Shown one piece after another: positions 20,548 to 33,327 of a stretch of 64,000 nucleotides of DNA. The number at the start of each line of letters is the position of its first letter. Position 1 is the stretch's first letter. Origin of the DNA: Citrus sinensis (lineage: Eukaryota > Streptophyta > Magnoliopsida > Sapindales > Rutaceae); contig NC_068558.1 of the NCBI RefSeq assembly GCF_022201045.2, positions 44,357,001 to 44,421,000 of the forward strand, read 5' to 3'. Below the pieces are notes generated by a model that worked only from the letters and a program-made list of their open reading frames with translations, did no database searches and was not told where the DNA came from. The position numbers and the translations under genes are program-made.

Positions 20548-23500
20548 AAGATTGTTGTAACTGAAGACCAGGTCATAGTCAGAAAAAACCAGGAATGCTG
20601 CAGTTAACATGACAACCATGCTGTTTTCCTAGCCAAATTGGAAATAGAATAGCGGAAAAATAAAGGCTATTACTTCAAGTATGCATTTTTTACGTGCATT
20701 GACTGACATCATAATTGCATTTGTGTAACTATATTAGGCAGAATCATTCAGGCCACTAAATCAATATTTCAGCTGAAAAAATTCAGTGAGGTCATTGACT
20801 AATATTATGAGATTAGATCTACTTTTGTCAAAGTTACTTCATTTATTCAAGCATTTTAATGTTAGCAGGGCACTACACTTGATAAATTATGTATATAATA
20901 AAAAATGAACATAAAATAAAGAAATTGATAGAAAATGTGTGATTCTAGGGCGATTATTAGAATGATTGATCTAGAACAAAAAGAAATTAATAGATATGCT
21001 ATTGAGAGATTCAAGAAGCAGCATACCTAGAAGCTGGAGTTACAACTAAAGCATTTGTCAAAGATGGAGTTAGAGGCGACCCCTTCATCAATGATGACCA
21101 ACCGGACATTTGGGTAGCAATACTACAGGGTACTTGGTTGCTGTCTGAAGCATTCACGTAGCCCGGCCAAAGATATGCAGATGTGTCCAGCAGATTCCTG
21201 GCAATACAAGCCTCGACAATTAGATGCCGCATGTTTCCTACTGCAAGGAAAGTGAAAGATTGAAAGCAAAGTTATTTAAAGAAGACAAGACAATATCTCT
21301 CCACAGTCAATGAAAGGGAAATTCAAAAACATATTCAAGAATAAGAATCTAAGATGAATAATGTGAAAGGGGCTATGTAATTTTCAGATTCAATTAGTTC
21401 ATAAAAATTTCTTTTATGAAATCTTAAATTAAGGGAAATTTCCGAAATGATTGATTAATCAAAAATATTTGTTCAAGAAAAGCTTGGGGGAGATATATGC
21501 GAAGATGGGCCCGGGCAGAAACATGTAGAAAAGTTTACTTACTTTTCTCCACAAAATAAACTACATAAATAAAGTTGTGAAACCGAAATAATAATATCAC
21601 TTACAACAGCTCGTGGCCAAGCCATTCATGCTCACACTTTCATAGTAACCATTACCAACTGTGAGACCTGAAATGAACATAATTGCTTTTGCAGCAGCTT
21701 GATTGGCTATTGAACGAACAAATGGAGGTGGAGTTAACATGTCCTCAAAATCACCCAACAGTTGTAGACTTGTGACTAAATCTTTCCGCCGTCTTCCTGG
21801 AGCCTGCTTGTCTTTTGGAAGATTGCTTGGGCTTTGTTCAGTTTCATCAATCAACTCACTTTCCTCCTCCTCAATAATGTCAGCAACCGTAAGTGTTGTG
21901 ACAGACAATACCATGCACAAGCTAGAGTCAATGCGAGGTACAGGGCCTTCTGATGGGTCCCTTTCCTAAAAGATACACCAAAATAAAAAATTAAGGCATG
22001 TCATTATAGATTTCTCGAAACAGAAGCATGTAAAATTACACTGGAACCTTGAAAATGATTCAGGTCAAATTGCAAGTGACTAGATTGGCTAGACAGATCC
22101 AATCGGGAATCAATAAAATGTAAGTTGGCATAAACATAAGAGTAAGCAAATTCCATCCATGCATGCTCAAAGTTACTAAATTCACAGTATACATTTCTAT
22201 TTTTCGAACATTTCTTTTTCATGTTCTGGCTCTATTTATAAAACATGTAATCCATACATTAGACACAACATAGATGTTTTAGATTCCTCAGCCATAAAGC
22301 GATACCATATCCCAAAAAGTTTAGGCAAGCTGATATAAAGCTATTTTCAAAATTTGAAGCAACAAAATCAAGCTGGTACTAACTCCTACCCTTTGAAGAA
22401 GCCGTAGAGCTGCAATCCACAGACCCAAAAACGTATCATGCCATGTAGTACCATTTACTACCTGCAGAGCCTTTACTAAACCTGCATTATTGACTTGCCT
22501 CAATAACGCTGCCTAGAAGAAGTAGAGAAAGCAATGAACTAGCATCACAATACAACAATCCAATTTTACCAGTGAGAATTTCAACAGCACTAGTTGCAGC
22601 AACTTGAGTTCCATCCATAGCATCTTCCAGAAACAAATCAATTGGAAGCCACAGGGCAGACCGACTTGTCCCATTACATTGACCGGCCAACGACATTAAA
22701 GAACCAGGAAATGCCACTGCATGACACTCTTTTTGTGGTGCTGTTTTAGACTTCCTACCCAAATCCCCACGTGTATCAGATGCCAACTGCAGAAGGGCCT
22801 CAGGAGTTATAACTTTCGAATTCCTCAAAGCAGCTGACTTCAGTGCAAGCAGCCTTAGCCGCTCAATGAAACCTCCCCAGTGTGATGGCCTGAGAAGAAT
22901 AATGGGGTTCGTGCATTAATGACATCTCAAAGTAACCTTCCTCCAAACTCTAAAAGAAATCAACTCAAATATTAGTAATGTCAATCATTATTTAAGATGA
23001 AGTTAAAAGATATCTAATAAAAACAAGCTCTCACATGTTCATATGTGCCAGGTAAAGAATCCTTGAAGTGACTTTGTTTTGAAGAAACTCTCCAATTAAC
23101 TCAATGGCCATTGTAGTATTAGCTCTGAAAAGTCCCTCGTGGTGCTCAGACCTCTTATCAATAAAGCCATCAATCCCATCTATTTCCATGTCTTGTGGCC
23201 TAGTTGGCCATTTGAAATTCTTGTCTGAAGCAAATTCCAGCAAGCCTTCATCATCTAATGATGCATCAAGCAACTGCCATACAACTGAAAAGACAAACTC
23301 AACAAGAAGAACCCCCGACTCACACACTTTAAGGCCAAAAATCTGGGAAAGATTAAGAACATCATCTATAGAATTCATGATCCTGTAAATTTCACAATGA
23401 AGATGTGTCAGTGCCCATTACATCAATAATTTCCAAGCAAAATATCCAACAAAAACAACATGAAACAGAATGCATGCAGCTGAGCTGAAATATGAAGTTC

Positions 23501-24170
23501 CAGCTGCAAAATAAGAGCTAAAAGTTGATAGTAAGTAAACCAAAGTTAACACTTTACCGCTGCAGATAGATAGAGCAATATCAAACAGAGCCTAAGTCAA
23601 ATAAGTGTGACATAATAAAAAGAAACGAATTTGATTCATACTTATCGTAATTTGGCCCATTCACTAGTGATGCAAAAGAAAAGGCATGCCGCGTAAGAAA
23701 TTCCAAATAAAGCCTGTATGCTGCAGGGTGAAGCTGCCGATTTGAAATGACCCTGTAGTAAATAAATGATTGCATTTCCCATGATTTAGTTAATTTTTAA
23801 AAAAAAAAACAGAAAAAAAAACTATGTAATTGTAAGTGTAAGCATAAATATAAAAACATGAAAATTCAAACCTCGTGGAGAGGAGAGCGAGAACGAGAGA
23901 GGGAGGGACGATCTTCAAAGTCAAGGCTTTCTCGAGGAACTTCCATGTGATAGGAACGTGATTGTCCCAGCAGATGTGAGAGACGAGGAGGTGAGCCAGC
24001 TCGGTGGATGGGAGAGTCGGCCCGTCCCCGTCGGCGGCCGAGTTGAGCGTGGAGCTGAGTTGAATCGCCCATGTCAGAGGGTCGGTGTTCCGGTCCTGCG
24101 CCGTCTTCGTCAGCTCCAGCACTTCGCGCCATAGACTCTGTTGTTGATGATTCACCGCCATCAGTTTCAA
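16536..24170 (-). CDS. MED33: Mediator complex subunit 33 (REF4/RFR1 type)
   Basis: Twelve exons, complement of 16536-17656, 18112-18318, 18880-19540, 20027-20188, 20343-20457, 21027-21240, 21605-21965, 22390-22481, 22570-22889, 23035-23382, 23642-23752 and 23872-24170, give 1,336 residues. All introns are GT-AG and phases close. The protein matches the plant Mediator tail subunit MED33 (REF4 and RFR1 in Arabidopsis), nuclear regulators that restrain phenylpropanoid (lignin) gene expression. Recognised blocks: ELAHLLVSHICWDNHVPITW near the N-terminus, ALWLPIDLFLEDAMDG, ADIIEEEESELIDE, GWSSLMKGSPLTPS, PAWDILEATPFVLDAALAAC and, near the C-terminus, GGVGALLGHGFGSHFSGG and MRYGQVSLAAAMTR. A second in-frame ATG three codons downstream (24161) is an alternative start. 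Whether it is MED33A or MED33B was not settled. Confidence 0.95.
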
Positions 24171-24821
24171 GGCTCTTCTTCTAGAGATTGTAGATACAAT
24201 TTTTCATTCCATTTAGTTACACGGTAAGAGAGCGACACGTTAAATGAGATAAGGGCGGAAAAGTCTCTATACGATTACTATTTAGTTTGATTTTCTTCGC
24301 AGATTGATTAAAACGTTTTGCGCTTTTGTCACTTTGCTGTAAATATTACGAAAGTCAAGATAGCAAAAGGCGGGCGGGCCGGCAGTTCCGCATGATTAAA
24401 ATAACATCAACAGGTACAGCGACTATCAAACAATTAAATACTTCTTTCGCAACTGAAATGATATTTGCGCGATTACATTTAATAGGATATTACACGCCGC
24501 TTTGATGGCCGGTTGAATGAATAAAATAATTCATGGCATCCAAAAAAAGAAAAAATATATATATATTTTTGTTCGTTTGTTTCCCTTTTAATTATATAAT
24601 ATTTGTACCTCAAATTGTCCCCATTTGCACAAAACAGAAAAGAAAGAAGGTTAATTTGAAACTAGAAACATGGCGCGATATCTGATGATGGAGACCGTAA
24701 TTCATTTGCAATAGAAAAGCATTCATTCATGTGCGCGCGAAATCAGAAAGGTGGTGCTTCATAAAAATTGCTATATACATAGAGATGAAGAAAGCAGAGG
24801 TACACAAGCTAAGGCTCCATA
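24171..24821. promoter_or_regulatory. Spacer: MED33 promoter and exonuclease 3' end
   Basis: 651 bp between two genes on the same strand. AT-rich, with a run of TATATATAT near 24560. No further gene was seen. Confidence 0.5.
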
Positions 24822-27688
24822 CTAATCCAAGCACCAGCATCTATAGTCTGATTTTGATATCTGGTACAGTTCATTTGGGCTCATCTTCTCAAGCTCCTTG
24901 TATTTGTAAGAATCAAAACTGCCGGTAGTATTTTGGTTTCCAATTTCTTCTACCTGATGATCTTGTCTGCGGAATCTCTTGTACAGTCTCATGACAGATA
25001 CACAATCTTCGTATGGATCATGCACCCCAGACTGTATATCATACCTGTGAAGCAAATAAATACGGTGATTTTCTATCCTTCTTACAGATTACATTAGTGA
25101 TCGCAGAACTCCAAACATTGAATAGACACCAAGTGGCCGACCATACCATACTCTGCCGACGTGTTATTTGAAATCATAAAATGCATATAGATATTGCATG
25201 GGAACAAAAGACTGTTTTCCTTTCATTTTACTAAATTTCTTCTTTGACCTTCTTTAGGAATTCTTGCTTCCCCTATCACATCAACTATAAATTTTAAAAA
25301 AGTTACGAGACTTTCTAACATAAACAGCATCCAAGAACCTTTATAGTTTAACAGTGGAATAGTGAAATGTTAGAATCAGTTAAAAGTTTCCTCTTTCCTT
25401 TTTCCCTTGTAAAAGAAAAGAAATATCAATAGCAGCTCCACATGAACAAGAAACTTCAGGATAACAAAGAAAATTTAAAAAATTAAAGGGAGAGGGGTGG
25501 GGGTGTTAGTGATGAGGATGGGTGCTGAAAGCAAAAATAACTTGCCCTAGATACGTTCTGGTGAGGTACTTGAGCGAGTGGCTAACCAGATTTGTCTTCA
25601 TCAATGGACGATATTTTGCAGTATCCCTACACAAAGAAAAGGTTATTTTAAGGCGCAAAAAAAAAAGGCCATGCTTCAATGCAACAATACAGCTGCATAG
25701 ACAAAATATATGATAATCGAAAATGTCTTAAAATATTGAAATCAAAACTGTGAGAGCCAAAACACATGAAACTAGATACAAACAGAGTTCAGGTTTATTT
25801 TTTCACCAAGTGAAACTTATGAAACCAATGCAACTAGATACAAACAGAGTTCAGAGTTATTTTTCTCCAAGTAAAACTTTTGAAGCTAAGTTTAAATGCT
25901 ACTAGTAGAAATTTCATCAAAACTTTTACCATAACTGTGGCTGCTCGAGTTTGGTGGCCTTTGCTGGAGAAGACTTGAAGTTTAAGCCCAGGAAATAAGG
26001 TAAAGGAGGTAATCATAGATACATCACAAGATTGTTTTAAAAGAAGTGTGATTCTCATTTCCAGATCCCAAATCACAATCAAGTTTGATTGTATTGCAGA
26101 TTGAGAAGATCTATAAACACATTTTACTTTGAATTGAACATAGATAACCAGCTGAGTGGGTGATTTGAACCATATTATGACATTTGTCCGATTCAAATAA
26201 CAATCCATCCTTTTTATCATGTATCTTTCAATGAAAGTGAACTTAAATCAATTAGACAGGTCAAAAATCTTTAAAATATTTATATTACCTCAGCATGTGA
26301 TCAGGGTAATTCATCCTCAAGCTATCCAAATCATGCTCTAGACCATGACCCACAAGAAGTCTGGCCTTTCCACCATCCAACATAAGCCTCCCGGTAGACT
26401 CTCCATTGTTCAAAATTTCCAAAATTTTATCCTTCACTTCTTTAAGAGGCATGGCATTTTTTATATCCTCTTCAGTCAACCCAGTTACTTCATATCTGAA
26501 ATTATTTACGAAGATATATCAATGATCAGCAGGTTCTTCCTAATGATTAATTTGCAGAATCAAAAACAATGTAGGGCAGGGAAATGCCTGTAGTTAGTGA
26601 CAGGAAGTTGGGGTTGAACATATGTGTGAAAAATTACATTCTCATCTTCATCAACAAGGCAAACTCTAGCACAAAGATCAAGTGTTCCATTGCTTCCACC
26701 ACCAACCATTTCACAGTCCATAGCAACTGCTTTGGGACCTCTGCATGTGCGCTTTTCATCAATTGCCCCTGAAATTTTCTTTTGAGATTCTGCATTAGAC
26801 AGTGTTTTTTCCTGCGGCAATCAACAAAATATTCAAAGTGTGAATGTCTAGGAAATGATCAGATGTTCTGCAATTGATTGTCAAAAGGTTTAAAAACTAC
26901 ATGAGATAACAATCCTAGAAGTTTCCTAGCGGCAACCCTAAAAATTCAATAATCAACTTACAAAGGGAACAGGTGCAGAAAGGGAACATGCTTCTTTATG
27001 CTTGATAAGAGAACTGGGGCTATCAAAAATATTCATACAAAGATTGCACCCTCTGTCAGAGAAAATCCCCGAACAATGTGCTTTTGATAATGGACCTATA
27101 AGAAGGAAAATAAAATAAGAACCTATAAGAAGGAAAACAAAATAAGCAACTGACGAATGGACCAATCAGAATGAACATGAAAATATATTTTACCAGTAAG
27201 ATGTTCCCGCAGAGATTCAAAAGATTTAGAGAGTTTTTGACAGACAGCACATTTTGGCTGATGAACTGAATGGTATGAGATTTTCATGTGCTCAATAAGA
27301 TGATCCTTTCGCTTAAATTGTTTGTAGCACGCAACACATTTGTGCCTGAAAGTAATGTAAGCACAGGAGTCACATTACCCATGACCATTGTCTCAACAAG
27401 TGTAGCACACAAAAACAACGAAGCACCGACACAGCAAATGCAATCACCAGAGCTGACAAAATCACCCATTAGACTTTACAAAGCTAAGAAGACGAGTACA
27501 TAACTATAAGAAGGGTAAATTCTGATGACCCAAAAAGGTAAATAGCTCAAAATTGCATTAACTAATTATTCTCAAAAAGTCAAAACCCTCATTTTTGCTG
27601 TATCGACCGTTGCCTCTTTTAGCAAAATGTAATTGAGAGAGTGTTACCTTGCCGTTGACCTTTTCGGAAGCTCCGCTTCAGTGTCCAT
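24822..27688 (-). CDS. C2H2 zinc-finger DEDDh 3'-5' exonuclease (ISG20/REX4-like)
   Basis: Seven exons, complement of 24822-25044, 25546-25626, 26289-26495, 26588-26811, 26962-27095, 27194-27345 and 27648-27688, give 353 residues. N-terminal zinc fingers: CVACYKQFKRKDHLIEH and CNLCMNIFDSPSSLIKH, with a third CAVCQK-type pair between them. C-terminal RNase T/Exo III domain with DEDDh residues: AMDCEMVGGG, VGHGLEHDLDSL and GVHDPYEDC. Related enzymes trim RNA 3' ends (REX4 in rRNA processing, SDN on small RNAs); the exact substrate is not known from sequence. Two introns use GC donors: AG|GCATTT after exon 26588-26811 and GG|GCAAGT after exon 25546-25626. No GT donor keeps the conserved residues VTNYR-YEVTG and TRTYLG-YDIQ. 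The start is the first ATG after stops in frame. Confidence 0.88.
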
Positions 27689-28438
27689 TTCAACACCTGA
27701 TGACTCGGAAATTTCATCGACTTTCTGCTGAAATTATTATGAAGCAAGGATAAAACCCTTTAAAAGAAATCGAAATTACCTAATTGCCCAGAAGAAACCC
27801 AAATAAGGAAGCTCTATGTTTAAGGGTAGGCAAATGGACGGGGGCATTTCCAAGCCCACGTTCGGCCCTCCCAGATGCAAAATTGGGCCGGCGTTGACCC
27901 ACGGGCTTTTTTCTCTTCTTGGGAAAAAAAAAAATTAAAGGTATATGAAATTGTATGTGAACTTTAAAACTTTCTACCATCCAAATTTTTTTGTTGAGTA
28001 CCGAACTTCATGTGTTAAACTTGTCGCTTTAAAAGGTACCGAATTTCAAAATTGTGCTACTTTTAGAAGATTTGATTCATCAATATGCCAAAGAATACAA
28101 GAATACAGCAACAACACTTGTAACGCCAAGCTTTAGTTCCAGTCATTCATAAGACTTAGGTTGTAGATTCAATTTTCAATGATTGTGTGAGTTTATAGCT
28201 TCTTTTTTTTTTATAAAAGAAGAAAAAAAAACGAAATGTGTCGAATAAAAATCTTGAAACTAAAGTGTTTAGTAATAAATATATATGGGAGAGAAGTCGC
28301 TGAACCTTAGAATTTTTTCACTTAATTTTTCGTCCATTAAATTTCCTTATTACAATAATACAATGATAGATGAATAATAATTAATACTAACTACTAATCA
28401 TCGTATTGAGAACTTGAGATGACATCAAGCAGATAAGC
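27689..28438. promoter_or_regulatory. Spacer between exonuclease and HIPP genes
   Basis: 750 bp holding the exonuclease leader/promoter and the HIPP 3' end. An AG acceptor at about 27727 (complement strand) would allow a non-coding first exon. No other gene was seen. Confidence 0.45.
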
Positions 28439-29288
28439 TCACATTACACTGCAAACACTGACATTCTCATCACTGAATGTGTGGTGGGGAGCGTTGCCAA
28501 CGTCCTGCCCTTGTGGTTCGTAGATGCTGAATGGATATGGCAGGGGTGGCCTTGTCCACCTAACATAGCGCGGTGGTGGAGGAGGCCTGTTATAAATCAC
28601 CGGCTGATTAATTGGATGCACATAGTTTGGCCTTGGAAATCCTGGAAGCACTCTTCTCGTGCCATAGTTTGGGTGATGGCAGGAAGTGCAATTAGGCATC
28701 GCGTAACGAGCATCATATTCATACCCGCCACGATCATCGTGGTCGTGATCGTCGATCTCCTCTAGATTTCTTTTGTTGTCCTTGGAGTTGCCTTTCAAGA
28801 AGTGATCGAGTTTCTTTTTGGCCTTTTTAGGATCCTTTTCGTACGCCAATAGCTCTGCCTCTACGCCAAGTTTTCCTATCGTCTGCATGATTATGGCTGG
28901 ATCTAGTAAACCAGTAACTATTACCAATCCTTCTTCTGTATCTATGTGAATACCTTGCACTCCTATACCACAAAGCAAATAAAATAAAATAAAATAAAAA
29001 TATTAAACTTTATTTGTTTCAACTTTTGCCCTTTTCCAGTTACCACAAAGAAATAAAGGGTACAAGTCAATATATATGCATAACCTTGGATTTTCAGCAA
29101 CTTCTTATTCATTTTACTGGGACATGCTTCACAACACTGGAGTTCCACTTTCAGAACGCAAATCTGCTTGTACATGCATAGTTCAAAAACATCTTGGATT
29201 TGCATGAATAAAAAAAGAGTGAAAAAAATATAAAGTAAGATATAAAACAAGATGCATATACCTGAGTTGGTGTGTTACAGTCAGCCAT
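28439..29288 (-). CDS. Heavy-metal-associated isoprenylated plant protein (HIPP)
   Basis: Three exons, complement of 28439-28962, 29085-29163 and 29262-29288, give 209 residues (MADCNTPTQ|ICVLKVELQCCEAC...). An HMA fold spans about residues 10-75 with a CEAC (CxxC) metal site and the usual KIQGVQGIHIDTEEG and VTGLLDP blocks. Next come a Lys-rich stretch, an Asp/His-rich segment (DDHDHDDRGGYEYD) and a Pro-rich tail with RPPPPPRYVRW. The C-terminus is CSVM, a CaaX box for farnesylation, which defines the HIPP group. Such proteins bind or carry metals and sit at membranes or plasmodesmata. The first intron follows codon 9. Which HIPP number it is was not resolved. Confidence 0.88.
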
Positions 29289-30057
29289 TTGAACCTCAAA
29301 AAAATGGAATGGCTGATGGGAACCCTATTCTTTTTTGAAGGTAAAGAGAGATTTATGTACTCAAATCTTTGACGAAAGGAAGTGTAAAATAAGAAACTAT
29401 ATTAATTGCCAAATATGGGAGAATCTCAATTTCCTTCAATTCAATAATGTATTAAAGAATTAAATTTTGTAGATTTAAGTATTTTAAGTTGGAAGACGGT
29501 TAAAGCACGGAGGTAGACAAAGTAAGATCGGAATTATATTTACTCATCCAGACAGATGTGGAACGAAATAGAAAATGGCAAGAAGAGATGTGTCAATTTT
29601 TAAAGGAATGTAAATCCAGAGGAAATTTCGGGATCCGATTATTGGATATTTTGGGTGACTAAATATATATGTATATTCCTTTGGCATCAAGCTGCTGCTA
29701 AAAAGACTCAATTTGAACTGCGTTGACCTAATGTTTGACAAACACACTAAGCTTGCACGTCTAAATTTGAAGAAATGAAGTACAGCAAGAACAACTGCAT
29801 TTACAGAACAAAATAAAAAGCGACAACTGCTAATGCTTCCATAATTGAATTCAGAAAAATCCCAGATAAACAGATTGTTCACACAACCAGCAACACTTTC
29901 CCAATTAATAGGAGGGACTCCATCCACATTAGCACAGGGAACAGATATACAGCCTTTATACTGTCAATTAGGCTTTGTTTAAACAGAAAAACAGTTACAT
30001 CTAAAAGAAGAAAAACCAATGTCTACAAAAGTACATTGAAGATTTAAACAACTAACT
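29289..30057. promoter_or_regulatory. Spacer: HIPP promoter and LSM2 3' end
   Basis: 769 bp, AT-rich. A 127-codon open frame here is hydrophobic low-complexity noise and is not called. Nothing else was recognised. Confidence 0.45.
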
Positions 30058-32295
30058 TCAGCCACCCCGAGCTTCTCTTCTTGTGGCATCATGAAGCAGG
30101 TCGACATCAACACCATCAGGAGGCAGTTGAACATATCTAACCACTGATCCTCTGATGAAACAGTTCCTCACTGAAAGCTGCACTCAACCAGAAGATGCAC
30201 ATATGAAGACCTATTGTATAACTCAAGACGTAAGCGCATTAAAAAGTTCTAAAAGGACACAAGTCTAGAGGTTTCAAAAACCAGAGTCAGTGATATCCCC
30301 AGACAAGCATTTCAAGCAAAACATTAAAGCACTTTGAAAATAAACAAAAATTATGCAGGAAGATGGAAAGACAAAAAACAAATAAATAAATAAAAAGGAT
30401 ACTAATTGATAGTGAGAATGTCAGAAACACTACCACGACCTTAATGGAAAATTTACTTCCACGCTGGTAATGCATCGCAGAACATGTATTAATCAGGTCA
30501 CCAAAATCTATCATAGTCAACAAATTTCAAAACATACAAGCAGGCAGAACTAAGAACGTGACCATAGAAGCCCATGGGGCTAACTCATACTCAAAAGCTA
30601 ACTCTAAAGTTGAGGGTTGCTCACGCCTCATATGCTTAACCAAAGAATCGTTATCAACTGATGCAGGATAATATCCCCAACAGGGAACACCTAGGCTCCA
30701 GTCTAAACACTCTGCAACTACAGTTTCTCGTGTCATGTGTATTAGATTTTAAAAATTCCACACAATTCAATCTCACAGCAGTAGGAAATTATCTTTGCAA
30801 ATCATTCATTCATTTAGAATACCCAAACAACATTTTAAGTTGTTCATAATTTGAAGTTCGATAGAAAGTGTCTTTGACATTAAAATAACTTTGACTCTAA
30901 AAAAAAGTGTTACATTATAATGATTTTGACTCTAAACAAAAGTGTTTTACGTCCCTAAAAGATTCAAAAACCTTACAACAAACCCAAGAATTCAAATTAA
31001 ATCTAAAAACACCTCTATGATTACATCACCATATCTGCTATGATAACTTTGATCTGATCTCTTATGAAAAAAACTATGATCTGATCAAGTTTCCATCAAT
31101 GTTCAACAGATACATCAAGAAATAATTATTGCTGAAAGCAAGATAGCACCATATCCCTGACAAGCATCACATTATGTCGAAAGGCAGACTCTTCTTCAAA
31201 GAGTGCACATACAAAGACCAAAGTAAAAGCCAATAAACTTTCAGCACAAATAGAGACAAAGAAGTCAAACGCCAAGACAAAACATATTCATTGAGAGACA
31301 GACTGACACAGAAAGATGACAAGGTAAGGTGAGCGCCACCAGATTCTATACGACTACGCTCATGGTAGCTAGTAAGCAACATCAACCGCTAATATCTGCT
31401 TAGCTTATTTTTTGGTCCATCTTATATCTTCTAGGGCTTCCAAGATTTGGATAAAAAATAAAAGAAGATAGTACAATAGTTCATATTCAAGGGATCTAAA
31501 TAAGAGGGACATCATTGGACTTGAAGCTTATGGGGCTACAGGAAACTAAGGATAGACACCAAGATTTGTAAAAATTGAACAACTCGGATTGAGAGCAACC
31601 TGCCCTTGCAGAAGCAAACTGATAAATAACTACCCTTGTTACAATGACAAAACAATATTATCTCACCTACATCCGCGTAATGCTACATTGAAAGTTATGT
31701 TAACCGTAAAGTAAACTAAAAATGCAAAGTTCCAAATCACCTTTGAACATTCCCACCCTGAAAGCAAACGAGGTAAAGGAAATAACACCCAGTACACAAT
31801 CACCCCCCATAGATTAAAACTCAAATATTGAGTCCGAAAACCCTAAAATTTCTAATTTCATTCACAAAATCCCCACGCCAGAAATTAAAACAGATAATTG
31901 AAGGGAAAAAATGAAAAAAAAAGACCTACAAATTTAGGAGTGAAACAGTTTGAGTACGTACCATGTGAGGGTACTTGTCTTGATCAACCACTCTCGTATT
32001 CTCAAGCTTGATATTGAGGTACTGATCAACTGAATGTAGAGTCCCTCTTATTGCCAAATCGTTCTTCAACTCAACAGTCACTTCTCTGCCCACCAAATCC
32101 TTGAAGTATGAAAAGAACAGCTGCAAACAGACAAAACCCGCAAGAAAATCAAAACCCGGCGATTTGAAAGAGCACACACCAAAATTTTACCAATACAAAT
32201 ACATATATGCTGCAAAGATTCGGAAAGGAACACAATAAATCCGAAACCGAGTATACCCAATCGGCAAAATTTTCCAAAGAAGCCAACTTTACCAT
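30058..32295 (-). CDS. LSM2: U6 snRNA-associated Sm-like protein LSm2
   Basis: Three exons, complement of 30058-30177, 31962-32120 and 32293-32295, give 93 residues, the normal LSm2 length. LSm2 is a core subunit of both the nuclear LSm2-8 ring on U6 snRNA and the cytoplasmic LSm1-7 ring in mRNA decay. Seen: Sm1 motif in FFSYFKDLVGREVTVELKND, LAIRGTLHSVDQYLNI, and Sm2 motif FIRGSVVRYVQLP, ending RREARGG. The first coding exon is the bare ATG: AAAAATG|GTAAAG at 32291-32297 joins CTGTTCTTTTC in exon 2, recreating MLFFSYF. Intron 2 is 1,784 bp. The long open frame that starts further upstream in the leader is not the protein. Confidence 0.94.
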
Positions 32296-33327
32296 TTTTC
32301 GTCGCCGTAATGGACAGGGTTCTGCTTCTTTGCTTTCGGAATTCGCTCATGCCAGCGCGGTACCCACTACAAGTTTCATTTTATAGCCGCACGGAGGCCA
32401 AGGGCCCAACTTCCCGCTCCACATCCAAAAGGGCCTATTTAATTAACTAATTAATTATTCTTTTAATTTATAATATTCATTTTTCTCCTTAATGTTCATG
32501 TTACTTATACAAGTAATCCTATATTATTTACTATTTACTTGTTTGACATCAATAAACCTATTTCTAGTTAAGTTAATTTCATCTGATTCTCTTACGCAAT
32601 TCTAAGTTTTCTTTTGCACGTATTAATTCTAAAAAAAAAAATTATGTTCAGACATTTTAAAATGACATTCAATGACCTTGTTTAAGCCATTGAACTTATT
32701 ACTTTTTTTATTTTAAAATTTACACACAATAAAACCCAACGTATACATTTTAACTAAAATGTGAAATCTCTCGGTAGAACCTAAATGCTAACACACACAC
32801 ACACACACACTTTCTCTATGTAAATATAGGCTATATACATATATTATCGAAGTTTGTTTTTGTTCTTTTGTAAGTGTCCTATAGATTCATTTAAAATATA
32901 ATTTGAACCGACCAACACCAGTAGTACGCATTGTGCAAGGTGTTTTATACAACCAGCATATTTGATCCGCGATATCACAAAAGCGATTTAGGACTTTTCA
33001 TTATTATAAATATCAATAGAATGTAGTGAATAACCAAACTTATATTTCAAAAGAATTACTTGAGTACGGAACTTTGAGTAAGATGCTTAGCGTAAATCCA
33101 AGAAACTATACCACAAAACAAGGAAAGCAAAATATGCAGAATAAAAAACTTCCAAATAACAAGCCAACGAAGTGAAACCAAACGCGAAAAAAGATAAAAC
33201 TAAATTTACAACACTTACAAAATAGAAAAGCTGAACAGGGGAAAATTGTTTCTAATCCTAAATGAGAGGATTTGATTTCTTCTTATATTTGTTTGATAGA
33301 AAGAAAACGCATATAAAGATGTTTTTC
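32296..33327. promoter_or_regulatory. Spacer: LSM2 promoter and BPM 3' end
   Basis: 1,032 bp, AT-rich, with a (CA)n microsatellite around 32792-32810. No gene was recognised. Confidence 0.5.

Noticed and set aside
29544-29927. 127-codon minus-strand frame between HIPP and LSM2
   Set aside because: Hydrophobic AT-driven sequence, no start context, no family resemblance.
32078-32350. Long frame starting MSEFRKQRSRT at the LSM2 5' end
   Set aside because: It reads through the LSM2 first intron; the true protein starts at the ATG that ends exon 1.
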